DNA from: SHWC01 sp050173345
GTDB taxonomy: Bacteria > Pseudomonadota > Alphaproteobacteria > UBA828
Length of the DNA stretch: 64,000 bases
Reading direction: 5' to 3'
NCBI GenBank assembly: GCA_050173345.1
Contig: JBFXKW010000008.1
Coordinates: 1 to 64,000 of the forward strand
This document shows positions 27,510 to 36,236 of this stretch, in pieces (the stretch's first letter is position 1; every line of letters begins with the position of its first letter). Under the pieces are notes generated by a model. It did no database searches. It worked only from the letters and a program-made list of their open reading frames with translations, and was not told the DNA's origin. The position numbers and the translations under genes are program-made.

Positions 27510-28471
27510 CGGCGGTGCTCAGCGTGCTCCGGCGCATCGACCGCTCGGTCTTCATCCTGGCGGCGGCGATCGTCCTGCTCCTGGTCGGGGGCAGCTTCTA
27601 CATGTCCGAGTTCCTGACCGTCCACTACCTGCTGCAGCAGCTCCACGTCGCGACCTTCCTCGGCATCGTTGCGACCGGCGCGATGGTCGTCATCCTGCTC
27701 GGCCACATCGATCTCTCGGTGCCCTGGGTGCTGACCGTCTCGGCCATGATGGCGACCTCCATCTCCAGCCTCGGCGGCTGGGCCTCGGCCTTCGCGATTC
27801 CCTCGGGCCTCGCGGTCGGCGTGCTGATCGGGCTGATCAACGGGCTGATGGTCGCCTATATGCGGGTGCCCTCGATGATCATCACGCTCGGCGTCAACGC
27901 CGTGCTGCTCGGCCTTGCGGTGCTCTATACCGGCGGCTTCGCGCCGCAGACCAAGGCCTCCGAGGTCATGCTGCTGCTCGGCCAGAAGCGCAGCTTCATC
28001 GGCATCCCAAACATGGTCTATGTCTGGATCGTGGTCGCCGCCGCGGTCGTCTTCATGCTCAGGCGCACGCCGCTCGGCCGCCACATCTACGCGATCGGCA
28101 ACCGCGAGCGCGCCACCTATCTCTCCGGCGTCAACACGAGGCGCGTGCTGATCATCTGCTTCATGATCGCCGGCTTCTGCAGCGCGCTCGGCGGCGTGAT
28201 GCTGTCGGGCTACGTCAACCAGTCCTACCAGGCGATGGGCGACCCCTATCTGCTGCCGGCGATCGCCGCGGTGGTGCTCGGCGGCACCAACATCCTCGGC
28301 GGCCGCGGCACCTATCTCGGCACGATCGGCGGCGTGCTGGTGATCACGCTGCTGCAGAGCATGCTCTCGGTCATGCAGATGCAGGAATCCGGCCGGCAGA
28401 TCATCTATGGCGCGGTGATCATCGCCATGCTGCTGCTGCACGGGCGGAGCGGCAAGCTGGCGAGCGCCTGA
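27506..28471 (+). CDS. Sugar ABC transporter permease 2
   Basis: This 321-residue RbsC-type permease has the equivalent conserved loop (ILLGHIDLSVPWVLTVS) and the GGTNILGGRGTYLGT segment near the C-terminus. It overlaps permease 1 by four bases (ATGA). It probably pairs with permease 1 in one transporter. The operon ends here; a methyltransferase gene lies on the other strand 7 bases beyond. Confidence 0.9.
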   Translation: MTAVLSVLRRIDRSVFILAAAIVLLLVGGSFYMSEFLTVHYLLQQLHVATFLGIVATGAMVVILLGHIDLSVPWVLTVSAMMATSISSLGGWASAFAIPSGLAVGVLIGLINGLMVAYMRVPSMIITLGVNAVLLGLAVLYTGGFAPQTKASEVMLLLGQKRSFIGIPNMVYVWIVVAAAVVFMLRRTPLGRHIYAIGNRERATYLSGVNTRRVLIICFMIAGFCSALGGVMLSGYVNQSYQAMGDPYLLPAIAAVVLGGTNILGGRGTYLGTIGGVLVITLLQSMLSVMQMQESGRQIIYGAVIIAMLLLHGRSGKLASA

Positions 28472-28478
28472 GCCAGCC

Positions 28479-29288
28479 CTAAGCCCTGACGCCGCGCACC
28501 GCCCAGGCGCTCGCGGTCATCGAGCGCGACCCGTCCGGCGCGCCGGCGAGATAGGCGTCGCGCACCAGCGTCTCGAGCCGCGCCCGCTCGTCGTCGCGCA
28601 GGCCGACCACGTAGCGGCCGACCGGGCCCTGGCCGCCGAGCAGCGGCTGCCAATAGTCGTCGAAGCCCGCATAGTCCATGCGCACCGTGATCGAGCGTTC
28701 CGAAACATCCGCGAGGCTTGCCTCGCGCCATAGCGCGGCGAGGCCGCCCGCGCGTGCCAGGCCGTGGGAGAACAGGCGGCCGCGCAGCGCCGCGGCGGCG
28801 GGATCGACCACCGCGGCGGTGTCCCAGAACAGCCGCTGGTAGACCAGCCCGCCGCCGAAGTCCCAGACGTTCGCGGCGACCACCCCGCCGCGCCGCGTCA
28901 CGCGGATCATCTCGGCGAGCACCGCGGCCGGCTCGGCGACGAAGGTGAAGACGAGCTGCGCGAGGCACGATGCGAACGCGCCGTCGGCATGCGGCAGATG
29001 CGCGGCATCGCCGACCTCGAAGCGGACGGCGGCATCGGCAGCGCGCGAGCGCGCGAACGACACATAGGGCAACGCCCGGTCGAGCCCGACGACGACCGGG
29101 CAGCTTGCCTGCCTCGCGATAACGAGCGCCAAGCTGCCGGTGCCGCAGCCGAGGTCGAGCGTCGGGCCGTCCTCCGGGATCGCGGCAAAGGCGAGGAAAC
29201 GCGTTGCCAACGCCTGCGTCCAGCGGCCGAGGAAGCGCTCATAGGCCGCGCCGTCATCGGCGTGATAGCCGAAAGGCAGAGCAGCCAC
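28479..29288 (-). CDS. Class I SAM-dependent methyltransferase
   Basis: This 269-residue methyltransferase has a classic motif I (TLDLGCGTGSLALVIA), the acidic residue of motif II (VGLDRA), and the motif pattern RFEVGDAAHLPHADGAFASCL. RVTRRGGVVAANVWDF fits the UbiE/Methyltransf_11 type. It converges on the ABC importer operon and has no clear partner, so the methyl acceptor cannot be guessed. Confidence 0.85.
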   Translation of the reverse strand: MAALPFGYHADDGAAYERFLGRWTQALATRFLAFAAIPEDGPTLDLGCGTGSLALVIARQASCPVVVGLDRALPYVSFARSRAADAAVRFEVGDAAHLPHADGAFASCLAQLVFTFVAEPAAVLAEMIRVTRRGGVVAANVWDFGGGLVYQRLFWDTAAVVDPAAAALRGRLFSHGLARAGGLAALWREASLADVSERSITVRMDYAGFDDYWQPLLGGQGPVGRYVVGLRDDERARLETLVRDAYLAGAPDGSRSMTASAWAVRGVRA

Positions 29289-29333
29289 CCCGCGCTTACC
29301 GCCGGGCTCGGCGCGAAGCGGCCGGCGTGCCGC

Positions 29334-29915
29334 TCATTCCGCGGCCGGCGTTACCACGACGCTGAGCTCGGCCTCCGCCGCGTCGCTGATCTGCACGACG
29401 AACGGCGCGGCGACGAGGTTGAAGCGCACGCTCTTGCGCACCGGGCAGTCCTTCTCGCCCGTGAAGTCCTCCGAGGCGACCAGCGCGCCGTTCTGCACCA
29501 CGTCGATCCAGGCATGCTTCGAGACCGAGACCTGATAAAGGCCGGCCTCGGCCGGCGCCGGCAGCGTGACCGCGCCGCCGAACCACGTCTCGTTCACGGC
29601 CTCCCGCTCGGGCGGCAGGGCGAAGCGCGCGGTGCCGCCGGGCTCGAGCGCGAGGCGGAACGCGCTGCCGATGCCGCTCTCCCAGCGCGCCTCGGGGCTC
29701 GCCTGCACCGCGCCAGCCGGCTCCTTGAGAAGATCCGTCTCGCGTTCGAGCGGCCAGGCGTATCGCGCGCACGGCTCGCCCTCGCCGAGGTTGCTCGCGG
29801 CGGCCGGCGAGGCAAGCGACGCGCAAAGCCCGAGCGCCATGACCACGGCGGCCAGGGCGCCGGCCATCGGGCGGTTCCGCCGCGTCGGCATCCGTATCGC
29901 CGGTCGGTTCGTCAT
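29334..29915 (-). CDS. Hypothetical secreted protein
   Basis: This 193-residue protein has a twin-basic N-terminus and hydrophobic segment (AGALAAVVMALGLCASLASPAAAS) with a likely cleavage after AAA. The mature part has two cysteines (EPCARY and KDCPVRKS) and reads as beta-rich (GLYQVSVSKHAWIDVVQNG, PFVVQISDAAEAELSVVV), similar in style to PPC-like or carbohydrate-binding-like domains. I do not recognise the family. It sits next to the molybdate genes but nothing links it to them. Confidence 0.6.
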   Translation of the reverse strand: MTNRPAIRMPTRRNRPMAGALAAVVMALGLCASLASPAAASNLGEGEPCARYAWPLERETDLLKEPAGAVQASPEARWESGIGSAFRLALEPGGTARFALPPEREAVNETWFGGAVTLPAPAEAGLYQVSVSKHAWIDVVQNGALVASEDFTGEKDCPVRKSVRFNLVAAPFVVQISDAAEAELSVVVTPAAE

Positions 29916-29936
29916 TTCCTCTCCCCGATCGGCGGC

Positions 29937-30146
29937 CTACGGCACCGCGATCATGACGTCGGTCGACTTGATCACCGCCTCCACCTCATCGCCGATATCG
30001 AGGCCGAGGTCATCGACGGATTCGACAAAGATCGCCGACACGACGCGCTGGCCGCCGGAGAGCTGGAGCTCGACCTGGGCCATCACGGCGCCGCGCTTGA
30101 TGTCGGTTATCCTTCCCTTCAGGTGGTTCCTCGCGCTGATCTTCAC
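29937..30146 (-). CDS. mop: Molbindin (Mop domain, TOBE) molybdate-binding protein
   Basis: This 69-residue protein is a single Mop/TOBE domain, starting SARNHLKGRITDIKRGAV and ending STDVMIAVP, as in clostridial and Haemophilus molbindins that store molybdate or tungstate as hexamers. Start GTG 30146 has a strong AGGAGG 6-7 bases upstream; ATG codons further upstream belong to a spurious extension. It is divergent from a ModE-type HTH gene and close to modABC. Its promoter carries the motif shared with the modA promoter. Confidence 0.85.
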   Translation of the reverse strand: MKISARNHLKGRITDIKRGAVMAQVELQLSGGQRVVSAIFVESVDDLGLDIGDEVEAVIKSTDVMIAVP

Positions 30147-30175
30147 TGCCCCCTCCTTGCATCGAGCGGCACGGC

Positions 30176-30219
30176 CTCGACGTATTCCATAGGATATTTT
30201 GACGATGGACGTACGGCAA
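30176..30219 (-). promoter_or_regulatory. mop promoter with shared 13-bp molybdate-locus motif
   Basis: On the minus strand, -35 TTGCCG (30214-30219) and -10 TATCCT (30191-30196) are 17 bases apart. Just downstream of the -10 lies the motif CTCGACGTATTCC (plus-strand reading, 30176-30188), which recurs exactly at 30884-30896 before modA. Confidence 0.6.
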
Positions 30220-30416
30220 GCGCCCGCTCGCGTCACGCCGCGGCGACCGAGGCCGGGCGTCGCGGAAACCCCGGATGGTGGACGCGCGCCCTGCCGCGCC
30301 CCGCATTGGGCCACGCTCCGGGGCGGCGGTTCGTGTTACGCTGGCCGCCTCGATTCTCCGCGGCCGGCGGCGCTTGGCGGCGTGGCCGGCCCGGCAGCTT
30401 CATGCGAGGGGGAAGG

Positions 30417-30803
30417 ATGCCCAGGAGAAGAACCCAACCGTCGGCGCCGGCCGCCGGAGGCCTTGCGCTCAGCCTCCGCCTGCGCCTCGGCAACCGGAAC
30501 GTGCTCGGCCCGGGCAAGATCGCGCTGCTGCAGAGCATCGCCGAGTGCGGCTCGATCACCGGCGCGGCCAAGCAGCTCGGCATGTCGTACCGGCGCGCCT
30601 GGCTCCTGGTCGATGCCATGAACGAGAGCTTCAAGGCCCCGCTGGTCGCCTCCAGCCATGGCGGCCTGCATGGCGGCGGCGCCACGCTCACCGACGAGGG
30701 TGAGGCCGTGCTGCGCCATTTCCAGGCCATCGAGCGGAAGGCGCAGATGAGCGCCCGCGACGACAAGCGCGCCATCGAGCGGCTGATGCGCGCCGCCGGC
30801 TAG
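30417..30803 (+). CDS. ModE-type winged-HTH regulator lacking Mop domains
   Basis: This 128-residue protein matches the N-terminal DNA-binding domain of ModE: LGPGKIALLQSIAECGSITGAAKQLGMSYRRAWLLVDAMN, then an LTDEGEAVLRHFQAIE tail. The C-terminal molybdate-binding Mop domains of E. coli ModE are absent, while a free Mop protein is encoded divergently. It may repress modABC and mop; how it senses molybdate is unclear. ATG 30417 is preceded by GAGGGGGAAGG; ATG 30402 is possible. Confidence 0.82.
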   Translation: MPRRRTQPSAPAAGGLALSLRLRLGNRNVLGPGKIALLQSIAECGSITGAAKQLGMSYRRAWLLVDAMNESFKAPLVASSHGGLHGGGATLTDEGEAVLRHFQAIERKAQMSARDDKRAIERLMRAAG

Positions 30804-30848
30804 ACGGCGAGGCACCTCCCCGCCCGCACCCTGCCGAAGGCTTGGCGC

Positions 30849-30896
30849 TTGACAACCTTGCCGGGCGCAATCGTATAGTCCCGCTCGACGTATTCC
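30849..30896 (+). promoter_or_regulatory. modA promoter with shared 13-bp motif
   Basis: -35 TTGACA (30849-30854) and -10 TATAGT (30874-30879; spacer 19, or 17-18 with shifted hexamers) are followed by CTCGACGTATTCC at 30884-30896, the same 13 bases as at the mop promoter and at a similar place relative to the -10. Around it is an AT-rich, partly symmetric stretch (CGTATT...CATAACG) reminiscent of ModE sites. Confidence 0.6.
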
Positions 30897-30929
30897 TATA
30901 AACATAACGTATACGCTCGGGAGACGACG

Positions 30930-31733
30930 ATGCGCCTGCTCAGCTCGATTCTGCCGAACCGCCGCCGGATGTTCATCGCCGCGCTGCTCGCGTTGCTAGC
31001 GGTGCCGGTACTGGCGCCCGCCGCACGCGCCGACGACGTCGCGGTCGCAGTTGCCGCCAACTTCCTCGAGCCGCTCAAGGGCCTGCAGGACGGCTTCACG
31101 AAGGCGACCGGGCACAAGCTCAAAATCAGCCCCGGCTCGACCGGCGAGCTCTACAACCAGATCAAGAACGGCGCGCCGTTCGACGTCTTCCTCGCCGCCG
31201 ACCAGAAGCGGCCGCAGGCGCTCGAGGAGGAGGGGCTCGCGGTCCAGGGCAGCCGCTTCACCTACGCCATCGGCAAGCTCGTGCTGTGGAGCGCCGACAG
31301 CAAGCTGATCCAGGGCGACGGCACCGAGATCCTGAAGGCCAACCAGTTCAGGCAGCTCTCGATCGCCAACCCGAAGACCGCGCCCTATGGCGCGGCCGCG
31401 GTCGAGGCGCTCACCAAGCTCGGCCTCTACGAGACGCTCGAGCCCAAGCTGGTGCAGGGCCAGAGCATCTCGCAGGCCTACCAGTTCGTGGCGCTCGGCA
31501 GCGCCGAGCTCGGCTTCGTCGCGCTCTCGCAAATCCGCTCGATCACGCCCGGCGAGGCGTCGCCCGGCAGCGCCTGGGTGGTGCCGCAGGAGCTCTACAC
31601 GCCGCTCCTGCAGGACGCCGTGCTGCTCGAGCGCGGTGCGGAGAACCCGGCCGCCACTGCCCTGATCGACTACCTCAAGAGCGCGGAAGGCAAGGCCGCC
31701 ATCGAGGCCTATGGCTACGGCATCTCGCCCTAG
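30930..31733 (+). CDS. modA: Molybdate ABC transporter substrate-binding protein
   Basis: This 267-residue periplasmic protein captures molybdate or tungstate. A signal peptide (hydrophobic AALLALLAVPVLAPAARA, cleavage before DDV) precedes the ModA fold: VAVAANFLEPLKGLQ, SPGSTGELYNQIKNGAPFDVFLAADQKRP, NPKTAPYGAAAVEAL. Serine in the PGSTG loop and the AANF segment are oxyanion-binding positions in the family. It heads modABC and has its own promoter carrying the motif shared with mop. Confidence 0.93.
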   Translation: MRLLSSILPNRRRMFIAALLALLAVPVLAPAARADDVAVAVAANFLEPLKGLQDGFTKATGHKLKISPGSTGELYNQIKNGAPFDVFLAADQKRPQALEEEGLAVQGSRFTYAIGKLVLWSADSKLIQGDGTEILKANQFRQLSIANPKTAPYGAAAVEALTKLGLYETLEPKLVQGQSISQAYQFVALGSAELGFVALSQIRSITPGEASPGSAWVVPQELYTPLLQDAVLLERGAENPAATALIDYLKSAEGKAAIEAYGYGISP

Positions 31734-31785
31734 GTAGCAAACCCGGGCGCGCGGCGCATGTCCGGCTGCTATCCTTCAAGCCACT

Positions 31786-32475
31786 GTGAGCTTCGACCCC
31801 AGCCCGATCTGGCTTACCCTCGAGCTGGCGGCCGTCTCGGTCGCCGTGCTCCTGGTGCTCGGCACGCCGCTCGCCTGGTGGCTGGCACGCACGCGCTCGG
31901 CCTTCAAGGTGCCGATCGAGGCGGTGATCGCGCTGCCGCTGGTGCTGCCGCCGACCGTGCTCGGCTTCTATCTCCTGGTGCTGCTCGGCCCGCTCGGGCC
32001 GATCGGCAAGTTCTGGCTCGACATCACCGGCACCACCATCACCTTCTCGTTCGGCGGACTGGTGGTCGCGACCGTGGTGCATTCGCTGCCCTTCGTGGTG
32101 CAGCCGCTGCAGGGCGCGTTCGAGGCGGTCGGCCGCACGCCGCTCGAGGCCGCGGCGATGCTGCGCGCCCGCCCGCTCGACCGCTTCTTCACGGTCGCCT
32201 GCCCGCTCGCGAAGAGCGGCTTCATCACCGGCGGCGTGCTCGGCTTCGCGCACAGCCTCGGCGAGTTCGGCGTGGTGCTGATGGTCGGCGGCAGCATCCC
32301 GGGCAGGACCAAGGTGGTCTCGATCGCGATCTACGAGCATGTCGAGAGCATGGAGGTCGAAACCGCGCACGCGCTCGCCGGCGGGCTCCTCGCCTTCTCC
32401 TTCCTGGTGCTGCTGGTGGTCTACCTGGTCAACCGGCGCTTCAACCTGCGCCGCGACGAGCACCCGGCGCGATGA
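31786..32475 (+). CDS. modB: Molybdate ABC transporter permease
   Basis: This 229-residue inner-membrane permease has five or six hydrophobic segments and the EAA-like loop EAAAMLRARPLDRFF that contacts the ATPase. ALPLVLPPTVLGFYLLVLLG and AHSLGEFGVVLMVGG are typical of ModB. It starts with GTG and overlaps modC by four bases (ATGA). Confidence 0.93.
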   Translation: MSFDPSPIWLTLELAAVSVAVLLVLGTPLAWWLARTRSAFKVPIEAVIALPLVLPPTVLGFYLLVLLGPLGPIGKFWLDITGTTITFSFGGLVVATVVHSLPFVVQPLQGAFEAVGRTPLEAAAMLRARPLDRFFTVACPLAKSGFITGGVLGFAHSLGEFGVVLMVGGSIPGRTKVVSIAIYEHVESMEVETAHALAGGLLAFSFLVLLVVYLVNRRFNLRRDEHPAR

Positions 32476-33593
32476 ACCGGCTCGCGCTCGACGTCTCGCT
32501 CTCGCTCGGCGCGCTGTCGTTGAGCGCCGATCTCGATACCCCGCTCGCCGGCGTCTCGGCGCTGTTCGGCCCGTCGGGCAGCGGCAAGACCACGCTGCTG
32601 CGGGTCATCGCCGGGCTCGAACGCGGCGCAACGGGTGTGGTCCGCTTCGACGAGGAGACCTGGCAGGACAGCGCACGCGGCATCTTCGTGCCGCCTCATG
32701 CGCGCCGCGTCGGCATGGTGTTCCAGGACGCGCGGCTGTTCGCCCACCTCTCGGTCGAGGCCAATCTGCGCTACGGCTTCCGCCGCACACCCGCGGCCGA
32801 GCGCAAGCTGCTGCCCGGCGAGGTGATCGAGGTGCTCGGGCTCGAGCCGCTGCTCTCCCGCCGCGTCGTCCACCTGTCTGGCGGCGAGCGCCAGCGCGTC
32901 GCGATGGGGCGCGCGATGCTCGCCAATCCGCGCCTGCTCCTGATGGACGAGCCGCTCGCCTCGCTCGACGAGGCCAGGAAGCAGCAGATCCTCCCCTATA
33001 TCGAGCGGCTGGTCGAACGCTTCCGGCTGCCAGTGATCTATGTCAGCCACGCGATCGACGAGGTGCTCCGCCTCGCCGGCCAGGTCGCCTTCATGGCGCA
33101 TGGGCGGATCGCGGCCTACGGCCCGCTCAACGAGGTGACGCAGCGGCTCGACCTGCGCGAATACACCGGCCGGCTCGATGCCGGCGCGGTGATCGCCGCG
33201 CGCGTGCTCGACCATGACGAGCCGAACGGCATCACCCGGCTCGCCTTCTCGGGCGGCACGCTGATCGGCCCGCGCATCGACCTGCCCAAGGGCGCGCCGG
33301 TCAACGTGCTGGTCCGCTCGCGCGACGTGGCGCTCGCGCTGCAGCCGCCGCACGACACCAGCATCCTCAATATCCTCAGAGGCCGCGTCGTCTCGGTCAG
33401 CGACGACGAGGGGCCGCAGGCGCACGTCATGCTCGATGTCGGCGTGCCGCTCTGGGCGCGCATCATGAAACGCTCGGTGAGGGAGCTCGGCCTCCAGGAA
33501 GGCAAGACGGTGTATGCGCTGATCAAGGCGGTCGCGGTCGACCGGCGCAGCATCGGCCGGCCGACCGAGATGGACCGGGCGCTCGAGTCGTAA
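32472..33593 (+). CDS. modC: Molybdate ABC transporter ATP-binding protein
   Basis: This 373-residue ATPase has Walker A GPSGSGKTT, the Q-loop FQDARLF, signature LSGGERQRVAMGRAML and Walker B LLLMDEPLASLD. After about residue 290 it has a C-terminal Mop/TOBE domain (SILNILRGRVVSV...LDVGVPLWARIMKRSV) that binds molybdate and can inhibit transport. RVVHLSGG and the LFAHLSVEANLRYG stretch are ModC-like. It ends the operon. Confidence 0.93.
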   Translation: MNRLALDVSLSLGALSLSADLDTPLAGVSALFGPSGSGKTTLLRVIAGLERGATGVVRFDEETWQDSARGIFVPPHARRVGMVFQDARLFAHLSVEANLRYGFRRTPAAERKLLPGEVIEVLGLEPLLSRRVVHLSGGERQRVAMGRAMLANPRLLLMDEPLASLDEARKQQILPYIERLVERFRLPVIYVSHAIDEVLRLAGQVAFMAHGRIAAYGPLNEVTQRLDLREYTGRLDAGAVIAARVLDHDEPNGITRLAFSGGTLIGPRIDLPKGAPVNVLVRSRDVALALQPPHDTSILNILRGRVVSVSDDEGPQAHVMLDVGVPLWARIMKRSVRELGLQEGKTVYALIKAVAVDRRSIGRPTEMDRALES

Positions 33594-33775
33594 GGGTTCT
33601 CCCGCCTCGGCAGAAGGGGTTCTCGACCGGGGCATCACATCGCGGTCAGCCGGCCGGAGGGCCGAAGGTCGCGGGGTGTCGGATCACCGGCGCTGCCGCC
33701 CGTACTGACCACGCTTCCAGTAACAAAAGAATCACTTCGGATCGCCACGCAGCGTTCCGAGGAGGGGGTCTCGCA

Positions 33776-35062
33776 ATGAATATGACGACGCGTGTCCGCG
33801 GTCCGATCGCCAGGCTGGGCGCGATCGGGCTCATTCTCAGTTCCGCCAGCATCGTCGCCATCTCGCCGGCGCGTGCCGACGAGGTCGACGAGCTGCGCGC
33901 CGAGGTGAAGCAACTGCGCGAGGAGATCGCCATCCTGCGCTCCGTGGTCCAGCAGAACACGCAGGACGTGGACCAGCTCGCCGCAAAGCCGAAGGCGCCG
34001 TCGCGCATGGTCAGCTCGGACAACGACAACGTCTCGCTCAAGCTGTCGGGCCAAGTCAACCGCATGCTGCTCTATGCCGATGACGGCGACCAGTCGAACA
34101 TCTTCAACGCCGACAATGATTTCTCGTCGACCCGCATCCAGTTGCAGGGCCGCGCCAAGCTGTCGGACGATCTCACGGTGAGCGCGATGGTCGAGACCGA
34201 ATTCGAATCGAACTCGACCGACCGCGTCCAGATCCAGCAGGATCGCGCCGACAACACCAACGCGACGTTCCGCGAGCGACGCCTCGAGGTCTTCGCGGAC
34301 AGCGCCTCGCTCGGCCGGCTCTCGATCGGTCAGGGCAGCATGGCGAGCGACGGTGCGGCCGAGACCATCCTGTCCGGCACCAGCGTCGTCGCGGGCTCGA
34401 AGATCGAAGCCTATGGCGGGCGCATCCTGTTCCTGCGCGAGGACAACCATGCGAGCTCGGGGCGCAGCATCGTCAACCTGTTCAGCAACCAGGATGGCGT
34501 GCTCGACGATCGCATCCGCTACGACTCGCCGAACTTCGCCGGTTTCGTCGGTTCCACGTCCTATGCCGACGGCGATCGCTGGGATGCCGTGCTGCGCTAC
34601 GGCAACAAGTTCAAGTTCGGCGAGATTCAGGGCGCCGCCGGCTATTTCGACACGCGCTCGACGGGGACGCCGGGCTCGGTGGTCGGCGGCAGCACCATGA
34701 TGGCGTCGGTCGCCTACGAAGCCCCGTTCGGCACCAACATCCAGGGCGCCTATTCGGAGCAGGACTTCGAGCAGCGCGGGCGGAACAGCGCGAACTACTG
34801 GTGGCTCATGCTCGGCCAGGACATCGACCTGATCGATCTCGGCCAGACCGCCTTCTCGATCGCGTATGCGCACAGCCAGGACCAGGCGATCAACGGTTCG
34901 TCGGGCGATTTCTGGGGCATCGCGGCCATGCAGGAGATCAAGAAGGCCGCGACGCAGATCTATTTCGCGTTCGGCCAGTTCGACGCCGAGCTGCCAGGCA
35001 ACCCCAACGTCGAGCTGGAGCCGATCACCTTCGCAGGCCTCGGCGCGCGGGTGAAGTTCTGA
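33776..35062 (+). CDS. Outer-membrane porin with N-terminal coiled coil
   Basis: This 428-residue protein has a signal peptide (cleavage near PARA|DEV), a heptad-type helix (ELRAEVKQLREEIAILRSVV) and then a beta-barrel with alternating polar/hydrophobic strands. It ends in a terminal Phe (GLGARVKF), the recognition signal for barrel assembly. KLSGQVNRMLLYADDG and STRIQLQGRAKLSDDL fit general porins of Alphaproteobacteria. The coiled coil suggests a trimer and contact with peptidoglycan. A ribosome binding site (GAGGAGGGGG) precedes the ATG. Confidence 0.88.
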   Translation: MNMTTRVRGPIARLGAIGLILSSASIVAISPARADEVDELRAEVKQLREEIAILRSVVQQNTQDVDQLAAKPKAPSRMVSSDNDNVSLKLSGQVNRMLLYADDGDQSNIFNADNDFSSTRIQLQGRAKLSDDLTVSAMVETEFESNSTDRVQIQQDRADNTNATFRERRLEVFADSASLGRLSIGQGSMASDGAAETILSGTSVVAGSKIEAYGGRILFLREDNHASSGRSIVNLFSNQDGVLDDRIRYDSPNFAGFVGSTSYADGDRWDAVLRYGNKFKFGEIQGAAGYFDTRSTGTPGSVVGGSTMMASVAYEAPFGTNIQGAYSEQDFEQRGRNSANYWWLMLGQDIDLIDLGQTAFSIAYAHSQDQAINGSSGDFWGIAAMQEIKKAATQIYFAFGQFDAELPGNPNVELEPITFAGLGARVKF

Positions 35063-35107
35063 TATCGGCTGGAGCGTGCACGCACCGATGGCCGTCTACA
35101 CCTCAAT

Positions 35108-35266
35108 CGTCATGCACGGATCAACTCCGCGCATGACGAAGAGGGGTGAAGGCCGCAGCGGCGGCAGCTTACACTCAATTCGTCATGCCCCGGCTTGACC
35201 GGGGCATCCATGTCGGCAGCGCGCTCGCTCAACGATGGATTGCCCGGTCAAGCCGGGCAGTGACGC
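35108..35266. repeat. Palindromic intergenic repeats
   Basis: A short unit CGTCATGCACGGATCAACTC-CGCGCATGACGAA (35108-35140) is followed by a full pair at 35182-35266: CGTCATGCCCCGGCTTGACC...GGGGCATCCATG, then GATGGATTGCCCGGTCAAGC...GGGCAGTGACG. Same family as 11442, 19226 and 52812. Confidence 0.75.
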
Positions 35267-35309
35267 TGAAGAGAAAAAAGATAGAGGAAGAAAAGAATGC
35301 CTCGGCGGC

Positions 35310-35897
35310 TCAGTCGCAGGCGCCGCCGAGCAGGCCGCTCTTGAGGTCTTCGTTGGGCGGCTCGGGCCCGAGCCAGATCGACAGGAAGGCGACCGCGAAA
35401 TCGGCGCCTTCGATGGTGCCGGCGGCCGCGCCGTTCATCTCGACGGTTACGCCTTTTTGCGGATCGTTGGCGAAAGCGAGCGAATCGCCTTCCTTGAAAT
35501 CGGTCATCATGGCGTTGAGCGCGTCGATGCGCGGGCGCAGCTCGTCGGGGATGACGCCGGTCGCCTTCTCGAAGCCCTCGGTGAACGCATCCTTGATGTC
35601 CGAGGCATCGAGGTCGCGCAGGAAGCGCAGCGCGAGCCGCCAGGGCTGGTTGCTGCCGAGGATTTGGCCGGCATCGCCGGTGGCCTGGCTCAGATAAAGC
35701 CCGGCGACATAGACCTTGACCTTGAGGAAGGTCGCCTTGCGCAGGCCCATGCCGTTGAGCACGAGCGCCGTCCCGCCGACCGTCGCCTGGTCGGGGAGCT
35801 GCACCCCGCGGCATTCGGCGCCGAGCGCCGGCGCCGCGAGCGCCGGGGGGAGCGACAACGCGGCGAGCAAGGCCAGAAATCGTACGCCTTTGAACAA
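35310..35897 (-). CDS. Chalcone-isomerase-like domain periplasmic protein
   Basis: This 195-residue protein has a signal peptide (FLALLAALSLPPALAAPALGA) and a chalcone_isomerase-like domain: GMGLRKATFLKVKVYVAGLYLSQ, then LRFLRDLDASDIKDAFTEGFEKA. Bacterial members are exported and their role is unknown; some bind fatty acids. I chose TTG 35897 because it starts right before the signal peptide with AGGAGCG upstream. An ATG at 36050 would add about 50 residues before the signal peptide, which is unlikely. Confidence 0.78.
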   Translation of the reverse strand: MFKGVRFLALLAALSLPPALAAPALGAECRGVQLPDQATVGGTALVLNGMGLRKATFLKVKVYVAGLYLSQATGDAGQILGSNQPWRLALRFLRDLDASDIKDAFTEGFEKATGVIPDELRPRIDALNAMMTDFKEGDSLAFANDPQKGVTVEMNGAAAGTIEGADFAVAFLSIWLGPEPPNEDLKSGLLGGACD

Positions 35898-36137
35898 GGG
35901 AAACGCTCCTGTCTCCAGGCCGAGCTTTCGAGCAGGGCCGCCTTCTTGGCCGGGCCGGGGCACGATCCGATCGGGTTGCTTCAACCTGATCGGCGAATCG
36001 CGCTCTAACTCGTTAAAGCAAAGCATGATTCGCTCCGGTGCCCAAGGCAAGCCTCGCCCGCCCGAACGGCCGGCTGCATGTCAGCCTGCTCTCCCTATCG
36101 ATCCCCTAAAGAATAGGGTTAGGACGGCGGCCCGGGA

Positions 36138-36151
36138 TTGATCCGGGTCAA
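36138..36151. promoter_or_regulatory. FixK/FNR-type box
   Basis: TTGATCCGGGTCAA fits the TTGAT-N4-(A/G)TCAA consensus of FNR, Anr and FixK exactly, a form common in Alphaproteobacteria. It is centred 92 bases before the ATG at 36237. Confidence 0.65.
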
Positions 36152-36236
36152 GGCGCGGCCTGCAACGGAACCCTAACAACACTGGATGTCGGGAGGCGTT
36201 CCCCGGCCGTCATGCTTCAAGCAAAGGGACGTGCCG

